From: Pseudomonas helmanticensis
Lineage (GTDB): Bacteria > Pseudomonadota > Gammaproteobacteria > Pseudomonadales > Pseudomonadaceae
Reading direction: 5' to 3'
DNA length: 64,000 bases
Assembly: GCF_900182985.1 (NCBI RefSeq)
Contig: NZ_FXUY01000001.1
Location: 4,227,501-4,291,500, forward strand
Shown: in pieces, positions 35,086 to 44,055 of the stretch
Position numbering within the stretch: the first letter of the stretch is position 1
Layout: each line of letters starts with the position of its first letter
The notes under the pieces: model-generated
What the model was told of the DNA's origin: nothing
Seen by the model: only the letters and a program-made list of their open reading frames with translations
Databases searched by the model: none
Translations under genes and position numbers: made by a program

Positions 35086-36216
35086 ATGATGCGACATCCA
35101 CACGTCTGGATGGGCCTCCTGTTGTGGTCGATTTTCAGTCCGGCACACGCCGCATGGACTGTGAATATGGCGCCTGGAGCGACTGAAATCAGTCACGCAG
35201 TATTCGACCTGCACATGACCATTTTCTGGATATGTGTGGTGATCGGGATCATCGTCTTCGGCGCCATGTTCTGGTCGATGATGGTGCACCGCCGTTCTAC
35301 CGGGCAGGTCGCCGCAAAATTCCACGAAAGCACCACCGTCGAGATTCTCTGGACCATCGTACCTTTCCTGATTCTGGTGGCGATGGCCGTGCCGGCGACC
35401 GCCACCCTGATCAGGATGTACGACACCAGTGAGCCGGATATCGATATCCAGATCACCGGTTATCAGTGGAAGTGGCACTACAAGTACCTGGGCCAGGACG
35501 TCGAGTTCTTCAGCAACCTGGCCACCCCCGCCGAGCAGATCCACAACAAGGAAACCAAGGGCGAGCATTACTTGCTCGAAGTCGACAAGCCGTTGGTGCT
35601 GCCGACCGGGGCCAAGGTGCGCTTTCTGGTGACCTCCGCCGACGTCATCCACTCTTGGTGGGTGCCGGCCTTCGCGGTCAAGCGCGATGCGATCCCGGGG
35701 TTCGTCAACGAGGCGTGGACGCGCATCGACAAGCCCGGCATTTACCGTGGCCAGTGCGCCGAACTGTGCGGCAAGGATCACGGCTTCATGCCGATCGTGG
35801 TCGAGGTCAAGGAGAAGGCCGACTACGACAAGTGGCTCGCTGACCGTAAAGCCGAAGCCGCGCAACTCAAAGAGCTGACCAGCAAGGACTGGACGCTCGA
35901 CGAACTCAAGGAACGCGGCGACAAGATCTATCACACCACCTGCGTGTCCTGTCACCAGGCGGAAGGTCAGGGCCTGCCGCCGATGTTCCCGGCGCTCAAG
36001 GGCTCGGAACTGATCATGAAAGGCAGCAAGGCCGATCACCTGCATCGCGTGGTCTTCGGCAAACCGGGCACGGCCATGGCGGCGTTCGGCAAGCAGCTGT
36101 CGGAAGTCGATATCGCAGCGGTGGTGACCTACGAACGTAACGCCTGGGGCAACAACAAGGGCGACATGGTCACGCCAAAAGAAGTGCTGGAGATGAAACA
36201 GGCGGGGGACAAATGA
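35086..36216 (+). CDS. coxB: Cytochrome c oxidase subunit II with fused cytochrome c domain (caa3-type II)
   Basis: A 376-residue protein with signal peptide (to about residue 23), two transmembrane helices (about 40-65 and 85-110) and a periplasmic cupredoxin domain. CuA ligands are His189, Cys224, Cys228, His232 and Met235 (GQCAELCGKDHGFM). A C-terminal cytochrome c domain has TCVSCHQA (Cys286, Cys289, His290). It takes electrons from cytochrome c and passes them to subunit I. AGGGGA precedes ATG 35086. First gene of the aa3 oxidase operon. Confidence 0.95.
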   Translation: MMRHPHVWMGLLLWSIFSPAHAAWTVNMAPGATEISHAVFDLHMTIFWICVVIGIIVFGAMFWSMMVHRRSTGQVAAKFHESTTVEILWTIVPFLILVAMAVPATATLIRMYDTSEPDIDIQITGYQWKWHYKYLGQDVEFFSNLATPAEQIHNKETKGEHYLLEVDKPLVLPTGAKVRFLVTSADVIHSWWVPAFAVKRDAIPGFVNEAWTRIDKPGIYRGQCAELCGKDHGFMPIVVEVKEKADYDKWLADRKAEAAQLKELTSKDWTLDELKERGDKIYHTTCVSCHQAEGQGLPPMFPALKGSELIMKGSKADHLHRVVFGKPGTAMAAFGKQLSEVDIAAVVTYERNAWGNNKGDMVTPKEVLEMKQAGDK

Positions 36217-36298
36217 GCCGGCCTATCGCATCTACCCGCCACGGTTCGCGGCTCACTGCCGCGAGCCACCCCGCCTGTTCACGTAAAGGAGACCGGCC

Positions 36299-37885
36299 AT
36301 GAGCGCTGTAATCGATGACCACGGTCATGCCGACCACGCCCACGGTCCCGCCAAAGGCCTGATGCGCTGGGTGCTGACCACCAACCACAAGGACATCGGC
36401 ACGCTGTACCTGTGGTTTGCGTTCTGCATGTTCCTGCTTGGCGGTACGTTCGCGATGGTGATTCGCGCCGAACTGTTCCAGCCAGGGCTGCAAATCGTCG
36501 AGCCGGCGTTCTTCAACCAGATGACCACCATGCACGGTCTGGTGATGGTTTTCGGCGCGGTGATGCCGGCCTTCGTCGGCCTCGCCAACTGGATGATCCC
36601 GTTGATGATCGGCGCGCCGGACATGGCCCTGCCCCGGATGAACAACTTCAGCTTCTGGCTGTTGCCGGCGGCATTCCTGATTCTGGTGTCGACCCTGTTC
36701 ATGCCCGGTGGCGGGCCGAACTTCGGTTGGACGTTCTATGCACCGCTGTCGACGACGTACGCGCCGGAAAGCGTTACCTACTTCATCTTCGCCATCCACT
36801 TGATGGGGATCAGTTCGATCATGGGCGCGATCAACGTGATCGCCACCATCCTCAACCTGCGTGCCCCCGGCATGACGCTGATGAAAATGCCGCTGTTCGT
36901 CTGGACCTGGCTGATCACCGCATTCCTGCTGATCGCAGTGATGCCGGTGCTGGCCGGCTGCGTGACGATGATGTTGATGGACATCCACTTCGGCACCAGT
37001 TTCTTCAGTGCTGCCGGTGGCGGTGACCCGGTGTTGTTCCAGCATGTGTTCTGGTTCTTCGGCCATCCCGAGGTGTACATCATGATCCTGCCGGCCTTCG
37101 GCGCCGTCAGCTCGATCATCCCGACCTTCTCGCGCAAGCCGCTGTTCGGCTACACCTCGATGGTCTACGCGACGGCGAGCATCGCGTTCCTGTCGTTCAT
37201 TGTCTGGGCGCACCACATGTTCGTGGTCGGCATTCCGCTGGTGGGCGAGCTGTTCTTCATGTACGCGACGCTGCTGATCGCGGTGCCGACCGGGGTGAAG
37301 GTGTTCAACTGGGCCAGCACCATGTGGCAAGGCTCGCTGACCTTCGAGACGCCGATGCTGTTTGCCGTGGCGTTCGTGATCCTGTTCTCCATCGGCGGTT
37401 TCTCCGGGCTGATGCTGGCCATCGCCCCGGCGGACTTCCAGTACCAGGACACCTACTTCGTGGTCGCGCACTTCCATTACGTGCTGGTGCCGGGGGCGAT
37501 CTTCGGGATCTTCGCCTCAACCTATTACTGGCTGCCGAAATGGACCGGCCACATGTACGACGAAACCCTCGGCAAGCTGCACTTCTGGCTGTCGTTCGTC
37601 GGCATGAACCTGACCTTCTTCCCGATGCACTTCGTCGGTCTTGCGGGGATGCCGCGACGGATTCCGGACTACAACCTGCAGTTCGCCGACTTCAACATGG
37701 TCTCGTCGATTGGCGCGTTCATGTTTGGTGCGACGCAGATTTTCTTCCTGTTCATCGTCATCAAGACCATTCGCGGCGGCCCGCCAGCACCGGCCAAACC
37801 GTGGGATGGCGCGGAAGGTCTGGAGTGGAGCGTGCCGTCCCCGGCGCCGTACCACACCTTCACCACACCGCCGGAAGTGAAATGA
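36299..37885 (+). CDS. coxA: Cytochrome c oxidase subunit I (aa3-type)
   Basis: A 528-residue heme-copper oxidase core with twelve membrane helices. TTMHGLVMVFG holds a heme a ligand, GHPEVYIMILPAFG the CuB His, cross-linked Tyr and K/D-channel Glu, WAHHMF the two further CuB His, and VAHFHYVLVPG the heme a3 and heme a ligands. It reduces O2 to water and pumps protons. AAGGAG lies before ATG 36299. A 145-bp palindromic repeat sits between it and ctaG inside the otherwise tight operon. Confidence 0.97.
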   Translation: MSAVIDDHGHADHAHGPAKGLMRWVLTTNHKDIGTLYLWFAFCMFLLGGTFAMVIRAELFQPGLQIVEPAFFNQMTTMHGLVMVFGAVMPAFVGLANWMIPLMIGAPDMALPRMNNFSFWLLPAAFLILVSTLFMPGGGPNFGWTFYAPLSTTYAPESVTYFIFAIHLMGISSIMGAINVIATILNLRAPGMTLMKMPLFVWTWLITAFLLIAVMPVLAGCVTMMLMDIHFGTSFFSAAGGGDPVLFQHVFWFFGHPEVYIMILPAFGAVSSIIPTFSRKPLFGYTSMVYATASIAFLSFIVWAHHMFVVGIPLVGELFFMYATLLIAVPTGVKVFNWASTMWQGSLTFETPMLFAVAFVILFSIGGFSGLMLAIAPADFQYQDTYFVVAHFHYVLVPGAIFGIFASTYYWLPKWTGHMYDETLGKLHFWLSFVGMNLTFFPMHFVGLAGMPRRIPDYNLQFADFNMVSSIGAFMFGATQIFFLFIVIKTIRGGPPAPAKPWDGAEGLEWSVPSPAPYHTFTTPPEVK

Positions 37886-37971
37886 ACACCCGGCCTTTTG
37901 TGAAATTGGTGCAGAGGCACAGATCCCCGGTGGATGCTCACAAATCTTCTTTGGATGCACATAGAGCCCCC

Positions 37972-38116
37972 GTGGCGAGGGGATTTATCCCCGTTGGGCT
38001 GCGCAGCAGCCCCAAAATCTGCAATCGAGATTTATCAGGCAAACCGTGTGCGCTGGATTCAGGGCTGCTGCGCAACCCAACGGGGCGGTGCGACGTTTCG
38101 CTAAATCCCCTCGCCA
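37972..38116. repeat. Palindromic repeat (TGTGGCGAGGGGAT family) inside the cox operon
   Basis: The left arm GTGGCGAGGGGATTTATCCC runs into CCGTTGGGCTGCGCAGCAGCC; the right arm carries GGCTGCTGCGCAACCCAACG and TAAATCCCCTCGCCAC. An unmatched segment, GGTGCGACGTTTCGC, splits the right arm. It is related to 11818-11948 and lies between coxA and ctaG. Confidence 0.85.
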
Positions 38117-38146
38117 CAAACGCGTCACCGGTGGAGGGTGGAAGCC

Positions 38147-38698
38147 ATGGCTGACTCGATTTCGATGAAGAAACTGGTCACCCGCCTCCTAGGGGTGGTG
38201 CTGGCGATGTTTGTTTTCGGTTTTGCCCTGGTGCCGATCTACGACGTGATGTGCAAAGCCTTCGGCATCAACGGCAAGACCGCCGGGCAGTACGAGGGTG
38301 AGCAAGTGGTCGACACTTCGCGCCAGGTGCGCGTGCAGTTTCTGTCGACCAACAACGTCGACATGCCATGGGATTTCTATCCCAAGCATGACGAACTCAC
38401 CGCCAACCCCGGCGCAGTCAACGAGATGATCTTCATCGCGCGCAACCCCACCGACAAACCGATGAGTGCGCAAGCCGTGCCGAGCATCGCGCCGAGCAAC
38501 GCCGCGGCGTATTTCCACAAGACCGAATGCTTTTGCTTTACCCAGCAGGTGCTGCAGCCCGGTCAGCAGATCGAGATGCCGGTGCGCTTCATTGTTGACC
38601 GCGACATGCCCAAGGATGTGAAGCACCTGACGCTGTCCTACACGCTGTTCGATATCACTGCCCGACATCCGCCGGTGGCTGTAAACACTGGCGGTTGA
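38147..38698 (+). CDS. ctaG: Cytochrome c oxidase assembly protein CtaG (Cox11)
   Basis: A 183-residue copper chaperone that delivers CuB to subunit I. It has one N-terminal transmembrane helix (LVTRLLGVVLAMFVFGFALVPIYD), a Cys just after it (VMCKAF) and a periplasmic immunoglobulin-like domain with the Cu-binding ECFCFTQQ motif (Cys128, Cys130). Start 38147 (MADSISMKKL) has GGAGGG upstream. Position between subunits I and III is conserved. Confidence 0.94.
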   Translation: MADSISMKKLVTRLLGVVLAMFVFGFALVPIYDVMCKAFGINGKTAGQYEGEQVVDTSRQVRVQFLSTNNVDMPWDFYPKHDELTANPGAVNEMIFIARNPTDKPMSAQAVPSIAPSNAAAYFHKTECFCFTQQVLQPGQQIEMPVRFIVDRDMPKDVKHLTLSYTLFDITARHPPVAVNTGG

Positions 38699-38723
38699 GC
38701 GTGCCCGATAAGGAGAACAATAA

Positions 38724-39611
38724 ATGGCAACTCATGAGCATTATTACGTTCCGCCGCAAAGCAAATGGCCGATCATTGCGACCTTCGGCATGGCCATCAC
38801 CGTGTACGGCCTCGCCACCTGGTTCAATGATCTGAAGGCGGCGCGCCCGGAATCCCACGGCCCGTACATCTTTTTCGTCGGTGGCCTGTTGCTGGCGTAC
38901 ATGCTGTTCGGCTGGTTCGGGGCGGTGATCAAGGAAAGCCGCGCGGGACTCTACAGCCCGCAGCTGGACCGCTCGTTTCGCTGGGGCATGAGTTGGTTCA
39001 TCTTCTCCGAGGTGATGTTCTTCGTCGCCTTCTTCGGCGCGCTGTTTTACGTGCGGCACATCTCCGGCCCGGCGCTCGGTGGCGAAGGGCCGAAAGGCAT
39101 CGCGCATATGCTCTGGCCGAACTTCCAGTTCACCTGGCCGCTGCTGCACACGCCGGATCCGAAACTGTTCCCGCCGCCGAAAGAAGTCATCAGCCCGTGG
39201 GGCTTGCCGCTGATCAACACGATCCTGCTGGTCAGCTCCAGCGTGACCATCACCATCGCCCACCATGCACTGAAGAAAGGCCATCGCGGCGCGCTGAAAA
39301 TCTGGCTGGCGATCACCGTGTTGCTGGGCTGCTGCTTCCTGGCCTTGCAGGCTGAGGAATACATGCACGCTTATCACGAACTGGGGCTGACCCTCGGTTC
39401 GGGCATCTATGGCGCGACGTTCTTCATGCTCACCGGTTTCCACGGCGCCCACGTGACCATCGGCACGATCATTCTGTTTGTGATGCTGATGCGGATCATG
39501 AAGGGCCATTTCGACGCCGAACACCAGTTCGGCTTCGAAGCAGCGAGCTGGTATTGGCACTTCGTCGACGTCGTGTGGATCGGCTTGTTCATCTTCGTTT
39601 ACGTACTCTGA
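38724..39611 (+). CDS. coxC: Cytochrome c oxidase subunit III
   Basis: A 295-residue subunit III with seven predicted membrane helices. The opening ATHEHYYVPPQSKWPIIAT, FIFSEVMFFVAFFGALF and the C-terminal FHGAHVTIGTI and WHFVDVVWIGLFIFVYVL are typical. It stabilises proton uptake of the oxidase. AAGGAGAAC lies before ATG 38724. It is followed by a small gene on the opposite strand before SURF1. Confidence 0.96.
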   Translation: MATHEHYYVPPQSKWPIIATFGMAITVYGLATWFNDLKAARPESHGPYIFFVGGLLLAYMLFGWFGAVIKESRAGLYSPQLDRSFRWGMSWFIFSEVMFFVAFFGALFYVRHISGPALGGEGPKGIAHMLWPNFQFTWPLLHTPDPKLFPPPKEVISPWGLPLINTILLVSSSVTITIAHHALKKGHRGALKIWLAITVLLGCCFLALQAEEYMHAYHELGLTLGSGIYGATFFMLTGFHGAHVTIGTIILFVMLMRIMKGHFDAEHQFGFEAASWYWHFVDVVWIGLFIFVYVL

Positions 39612-39620
39612 GGATCCGCA

Positions 39621-39824
39621 CTACCAAGGCGCATGCGACACCAATTGGCCGCTGTAAAAGCCCCAGGCGATCAAGCCGACGGTGACAGCGGCCAATGCCA
39701 CCCGAACACTCAAGGCGATGACCAGGCGATTGGAACTGCTGTCGTCCTTGACCAGGAAAAACAGGCCGCTGAACAGGCTGATCACCGTGGCAATCAGCAT
39801 CAGGACGATCGCTGTTTTGAGCAT
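39621..39824 (-). CDS. Twin-transmembrane protein (DUF2909)
   Basis: A 67-residue protein made of two hydrophobic helices (MLKTAIVLMLIATVISLFSGLFFLV and ALAAVTVGLIAWGFYSG) joined by a polar turn, VKDDSSSNR. The family is called twin transmembrane protein and sits with cytochrome oxidase genes in many gamma-proteobacteria. Here it lies on the minus strand between subunit III and SURF1, which are on the plus strand, so it needs its own promoter, from within the 71 bp shared with SURF1. Function unknown; oxidase assembly is plausible from position. Confidence 0.82.
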   Translation of the reverse strand: MLKTAIVLMLIATVISLFSGLFFLVKDDSSSNRLVIALSVRVALAAVTVGLIAWGFYSGQLVSHAPW

Positions 39825-39895
39825 GGGAAGAACTCCGGGGGACAGGCGATGCAGTTGAGTATAGCGAGCGCAACGACTGACTTTGTGGCGCAGCC

Positions 39896-40636
39896 ATGAA
39901 GCGTTTTCGTCCGGGCGTGATTCCGACCGTGGTGGTGGCGCTGTTGCTGCCGCTGCTGGTGTCTTTGGGCTTCTGGCAACTGAGCCGGGGCGCGGAGAAA
40001 ACCGCCCTGCTCGCCAGTTACGCCGAACGCCGCGCCGCTGAACCGATGGCCAGCACCGAACTCCTTAATAGCGCCGACCCGGCTTATCGCCGTGTGCATC
40101 TGCACGGCCAGTTCGATGCCGCGCACAGTCTGTTGCTGGATAACCGCCAGCGTAACGGCAAGGTCGGCGTCGAGCTGCTGCAACCGTTTCAGGATCAACG
40201 CACCGGTCTGTGGCTGCTGGTCAATCGCGGCTGGTTACCGTGGCCGGATCGCCGCGTGCCGCCGCAATTCACCACGCCCACAGAGGCGTTGAATGTCGAC
40301 GCCTGGGTCTACGTCGCCCCCGGCGCCACTTTCCAACTCCACGCCGATCCGGTCAGCAGCACCTGGCCGCAAACCATCACCGCCGTCGAACCCGCCAAGC
40401 TGTGGCAAACCCTCGATCGTGACGGCTTTGCCTACGAATTACGCGCCGAACCCGGCCCGACCAGCTACGAGGCCGATTGGCCGGTGGTTGCCATGGGCCC
40501 GGAAAAACACCTCGGTTACGCCGTGCAGTGGTTCGCCATGGCCACGGCCCTGCTCGGCCTCTACGTCTATTTGGGCTTGCACAACGCAAAGGAGAAACAC
40601 CATGGGAACGGCCATGAATCCACCCAGCATGTCTGA
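39896..40636 (+). CDS. SURF1 family cytochrome oxidase assembly protein
   Basis: A 246-residue protein with one transmembrane helix at each end (VIPTVVVALLLPLLVSLGFWQLSRG; FAMATALLGLYVYLGL) and a periplasmic domain between. WQLSRGAEK, VHLHGQFDAAHSLLLDNR and LLVNRGWLPW are SURF1 signatures; the family helps insert heme A into subunit I. Its last 35 bases overlap the start of the next gene, in a different frame. Confidence 0.92.
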   Translation: MKRFRPGVIPTVVVALLLPLLVSLGFWQLSRGAEKTALLASYAERRAAEPMASTELLNSADPAYRRVHLHGQFDAAHSLLLDNRQRNGKVGVELLQPFQDQRTGLWLLVNRGWLPWPDRRVPPQFTTPTEALNVDAWVYVAPGATFQLHADPVSSTWPQTITAVEPAKLWQTLDRDGFAYELRAEPGPTSYEADWPVVAMGPEKHLGYAVQWFAMATALLGLYVYLGLHNAKEKHHGNGHESTQHV

Positions 40637-41195
40637 GGCGAAACCTGCCGCCAGCCGTCGGCGCGGACGCATTCAGTTGCTGCTGATCCTGCTTGGCGTG
40701 ATCGGCCCGATGGTGCTCGCCACCGGCATGTACAAATTGCAGTTCTGGGTGCCGGAAGGTCGCAGCTATCACGGCGAACTGATCGGCAACGGCCAGACCC
40801 GCGCCGACCTCGGCGTGCAAGCCGATGAAGAGCGCTGGCAGATGCTGGTCACTGCGCCGAAGGATTGCGCGGTCGATTGCCAGCAACTGGTGTATCTGGC
40901 GCGGCAGATCCAGGTCGGTCTGGGCCGCGATGCCGGTCGCGCCAGTCATGCGCTCGCCGTCGCGCAACCGCTCAGCGCTGATTACGCGGACAAGCTGACC
41001 CGCGAATATCCGCAACTGCAACGCTATCCGCTGGACGCCAGCGTTTTCAGCAAGGCCACCGGCGACAAAGCCACGCCGCAGCTGTGGATCATCGACCCGC
41101 ACGGCAATCTCGTGCTGCGTTACGAGCCGAATGTGAAAGGCAAGGATCTGCTCAACGACCTGCGTCACCTGCTGAAACTGTCGAACATCGGATAA
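40602..41195 (+). CDS. Membrane-anchored protein of the cox cluster with CxxxC, possibly Sco-like
   Basis: A 197-residue protein with a single N-terminal transmembrane helix (about residues 24-45) and a periplasmic domain. TAPKDCAVDCQQ gives a CxxxC pair (Cys89, Cys93) at the place where Sco proteins bind copper, and LWIIDPHGNLVLRYE near the end resembles the Sco/thioredoxin-fold strand. Sequence is otherwise far from the Sco at 43169. ATG 40602 has AAAGGAG ideally spaced. It sits at the PA0111 position in the conserved cluster. A role in copper or thiol handling for the oxidase is my inference. Confidence 0.78.
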   Translation: MGTAMNPPSMSEAKPAASRRRGRIQLLLILLGVIGPMVLATGMYKLQFWVPEGRSYHGELIGNGQTRADLGVQADEERWQMLVTAPKDCAVDCQQLVYLARQIQVGLGRDAGRASHALAVAQPLSADYADKLTREYPQLQRYPLDASVFSKATGDKATPQLWIIDPHGNLVLRYEPNVKGKDLLNDLRHLLKLSNIG

Positions 41196-41205
41196 GGGCA
41201 TCGTC

Positions 41206-42285
41206 ATGGCCAAACCTGGATTTCGCCTCGCGCTGTTTGCCACCCTGCTGGCGCTGATTGTGGTGCTGCTCGGCGCTTATACGCGCCTGACACACGCCGG
41301 CCTCGGTTGTCCGGACTGGCCGGGCTGCTACGGTTTTATCAGCGTGCCGAAAAGCGAAGCGCAACTGGCCCATGCCGAGCTGCATTACCCCGACTCGCCA
41401 GTGGTGGCGCACAAGGGCTGGAACGAGATGATCCATCGCTATTTTGCCGGCACCCTCGGCCTGCTCATTTCGATTCTGGCCGGGCGCGCGTGGGTCAATC
41501 GGCGTCATCCGGGGCAGCCGTTGAAACTGCCGCTGTTTCTGCTGGCGGTGGTGTTCGCGCAAGCGGCGTTCGGCATGTGGACGGTGACGCTCAAGCTTTG
41601 GCCGCAGGTGGTCACCGGGCATTTACTCGGCGGGTTTGCGACCTTGAGTCTGCTGTTCTTGCTGACCTTGCGATTGTCCGGCGTGCTGCCGGCGCTGACG
41701 GTGCCCAAGCGTTTGCAGTATTGGGCGACGGCAGGATTGTTGTTGGTGATTGGTCAGATCGCGCTGGGTGGCTGGGTCAGTTCCAACTACGCAGCGGTGG
41801 CGTGTATCGACTTCCCGACCTGCCATGGGCAATGGCTGCCGCCGGCGGATTTCGCCAATGGGTTTCATCTGACTCAACACATCGGCCCGAATTATCTCGG
41901 CGGGCAACTGGATAGCGACGCGCGCACGGCGATTCACCTGACCCACCGTATCGGCGCGCTGCTGGTGACGTTGGTGTTGCTCGGCCTCGCATGGCAATTG
42001 AAAGTGGTCGGCATGACGCGGCTGGCCGGCCTGGTGGTGATCGCCCTCGCCGCACAAATTACCCTCGGCATCAGCAACGTACTTTTCCATCTGCCACTGC
42101 CGGTGGCGGTGGCGCATAACGCTGGCGGTGCGGTGCTGTTGCTGACGATGGTGCTGGTCAACTATCACGCGCGCACCAGTCTGGTCCGGGTCAAGCAACC
42201 AGTGCTTGCGCGCTGGCGCCTGAGCCCGCGCAAACACGCGGCAGCGCCCATCACAATAAAAGGAGAAACGCCGTGGCGATTCTGA
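41206..42285 (+). CDS. ctaA: Heme A synthase (Cox15/CtaA)
   Basis: A 359-residue membrane protein with about eight helices. [22 protein letters not shown] and the His pairs [12 protein letters not shown] and [11 protein letters not shown] are the signatures of heme A synthase, which oxidises the C8 methyl of heme O to the formyl of heme A. It starts 10 bp after the preceding gene and overlaps ctaB by 13 bases, so it is co-translated. Confidence 0.95.
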   Translation: MAKPGFRLALFATLLALIVVLLGAYTRLTHAGLGCPDWPGCYGFISVPKSEAQLAHAELHYPDSPVVAHKGWNEMIHRYFAGTLGLLISILAGRAWVNRRHPGQPLKLPLFLLAVVFAQAAFGMWTVTLKLWPQVVTGHLLGGFATLSLLFLLTLRLSGVLPALTVPKRLQYWATAGLLLVIGQIALGGWVSSNYAAVACIDFPTCHGQWLPPADFANGFHLTQHIGPNYLGGQLDSDARTAIHLTHRIGALLVTLVLLGLAWQLKVVGMTRLAGLVVIALAAQITLGISNVLFHLPLPVAVAHNAGGAVLLLTMVLVNYHARTSLVRVKQPVLARWRLSPRKHAAAPITIKGETPWRF

Positions 42286-43172
42286 TTGGCGAACGTCCGC
42301 ATCAGGCGATCTGGCGTGATTATCTGGAGCTGACCAAACCGAAAGTCGTGGTGCTGATGCTGATCACCTCGCTGGTCGGCATGTTTCTCGCGACCCGCGC
42401 CGGCGTGCCGTGGACGGTGCTGGTGTTCGGCAATCTGGGGATTGCGTTGTGCGCTGGTGGTGCGGCGGCGGTCAATCATGTGGTGGATCGGCGCATTGAT
42501 GCGGTGATGGCGCGCACGCACAAACGGCCGCTGGCCGAGGGCCGGGTTTCACCGGCGGCGGCGCTGACCTTTGCGCTGGTGTTGGCCTTGCTCGGTCAGG
42601 CCTTGTTGCTGACTTTCACCAATCCGCTGACGGCATGGCTAACGCTTGCTTCGCTGCTCGGTTACGCGGTGATCTACACCGGTTTCCTCAAACGCGCGAC
42701 GCCGCAGAACATCGTCATCGGTGGCCTCGCCGGCGCCGCCCCGCCGCTGCTCGGCTGGACCGCCGCCACCGGCCACGTCAGCGCCGAACCGTTGTTGCTG
42801 GTGCTGATCATCTTCGCCTGGACGCCACCGCACTTCTGGGCGCTGGCGATTCATCGCAAGGAGGAATACGCCAAGGCCGACATCCCGATGCTGCCGGTCA
42901 CCCACGGCGAGCACTACACCAAAGTGCACATTCTGCTGTACACCTTCGCACTGCTGGCGGTGAGTCTGCTGCCGTACGTGATCCACATGAGCGGCGTGCT
43001 CTACCTGATTTGCGCCCTCGCCCTCGGCGCAAGGTTTCTGCAATGGGCCGTGGTGCTGTACCGTGGCACTCGGCCGCACGCGGCGATCAACACCTTCAAG
43101 TACTCTATTTATTACTTGTTCCTGCTGTTCATCGCCCTGCTCGTAGACCACTACTTACTGTTGAACCTATGA
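42273..43172 (+). CDS. ctaB: Protoheme IX farnesyltransferase (heme O synthase)
   Basis: A 299-residue UbiA-superfamily prenyltransferase. [20 protein letters not shown] holds the Asp-rich diphosphate-binding motif, and [19 protein letters not shown] is the second family block. It adds farnesyl to heme B to make heme O, the substrate of CtaA. Start is GTG 42273 after AAAGGAG, inside the ctaA 3' end; its stop overlaps the sco start (ATGA). Also called cyoE in other annotations. Confidence 0.95.
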   Translation: MAILIGERPHQAIWRDYLELTKPKVVVLMLITSLVGMFLATRAGVPWTVLVFGNLGIALCAGGAAAVNHVVDRRIDAVMARTHKRPLAEGRVSPAAALTFALVLALLGQALLLTFTNPLTAWLTLASLLGYAVIYTGFLKRATPQNIVIGGLAGAAPPLLGWTAATGHVSAEPLLLVLIIFAWTPPHFWALAIHRKEEYAKADIPMLPVTHGEHYTKVHILLYTFALLAVSLLPYVIHMSGVLYLICALALGARFLQWAVVLYRGTRPHAAINTFKYSIYYLFLLFIALLVDHYLLLNL

Positions 43173-43804
43173 CTCGAACCCAGAAAACCGTCTTCATCCT
43201 CGTCGCCGTGATCGCGCTGATCCTCGGCCTGACCGTCAACAAAGTGCTGAGCGGCAAGGGCCAGGGCGACCCGACTGCGCTGATCGACGCCGGCATCATC
43301 CTGCTGCCGCAGAGCCGCAACCTGCCGGACGTGACGATGACCGATCAGGACGGCAAACCGGTGGCGATCAATGATCTGAAAGGTAAATGGAGCCTGTTGT
43401 TCTTCGGCTACACCTTCTGCCCGGACATATGCCCGACAACGCTGGCGCAGCTGCGGCAGATCAAGAGTGAATTGCCCAAGGACGCTGTGGACAAGTTGCA
43501 GATCGTGCTGGTCAGCGTTGACCCGAACCGCGATAACCCGAAACAGTTGAAGCAGTACCTGGGCTACTTTGATCCGCAGTTCATCGGCCTGACGCCGACT
43601 TCGATCGAAGAACTGCAGAAGGTGGCGAACGCGGTGAGTATTCCGTTTATTCCGGCGGATACCAGTAAGCCGAATTACACCGTCGACCATAGCGGCAATC
43701 TCGCGGTGATCGCGCCGGATGGCACGCAGCGGGGGTTTATCCGTGCGCCGTTGAATAATGCCAAATTGGTTGCGCAGTTGCCGGTGATGCTTAATCGCAA
43801 GTGA
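43169..43804 (+). CDS. SCO1/SenC family copper chaperone
   Basis: A 211-residue protein anchored by an N-terminal helix ([17 protein letters not shown]) with a thioredoxin-fold domain. [16 protein letters not shown] gives the Cu-binding Cys84 and Cys88, and the later VDHSG His completes the site. It loads or reduces the CuA centre of subunit II. ATG overlaps the ctaB stop by four bases. Last gene of the oxidase cluster; a palindromic repeat follows rather than a clear terminator. Confidence 0.95.
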   Translation: MTRTQKTVFILVAVIALILGLTVNKVLSGKGQGDPTALIDAGIILLPQSRNLPDVTMTDQDGKPVAINDLKGKWSLLFFGYTFCPDICPTTLAQLRQIKSELPKDAVDKLQIVLVSVDPNRDNPKQLKQYLGYFDPQFIGLTPTSIEELQKVANAVSIPFIPADTSKPNYTVDHSGNLAVIAPDGTQRGFIRAPLNNAKLVAQLPVMLNRK

Positions 43805-43822
43805 CGGGTCAAAAGCCAAGAG

Positions 43823-43970
43823 CCCCTCACCCTAACCCTCTCCCGGAGGAAGAGGGGACTGACCGAGGTGTTTTTTCGAGTTGCGCCGACCTGCAATTGT
43901 GAGTCGAACTCAGGCTCGAAAAGCTTGAAGATCGGCCCCCTCTCCCTCGGGAGAGGGCTGGGGTGAGGGG
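43823..43970. repeat. Palindromic repeat (CCCTCACCCTAACCCTCTCCC family)
   Basis: Arms at 43823-43844 and 43949-43970 are inverted copies, matching the element at 16730-16886. It lies between the convergent sco and metQ genes. Confidence 0.88.
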
Positions 43971-44007
43971 CAGCTTCACAACAGTTCCAAAGCCAAACAC
44001 CAGACAT

Positions 44008-44040
44008 AAAAAAGGGGACGCTCGCGGCGTCCCCTTTTCG
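44008..44040 (-). terminator. Intrinsic terminator of metNIQ
   Basis: On the minus strand, GGGGACGC-CGCGA-GCGTCCCC is followed by TTTTTT, 16 bp beyond the metQ stop. The flanking A and T tracts could also stop plus-strand readthrough. Confidence 0.93.
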
Positions 44041-44055
44041 TTGCAACAATCTAAA

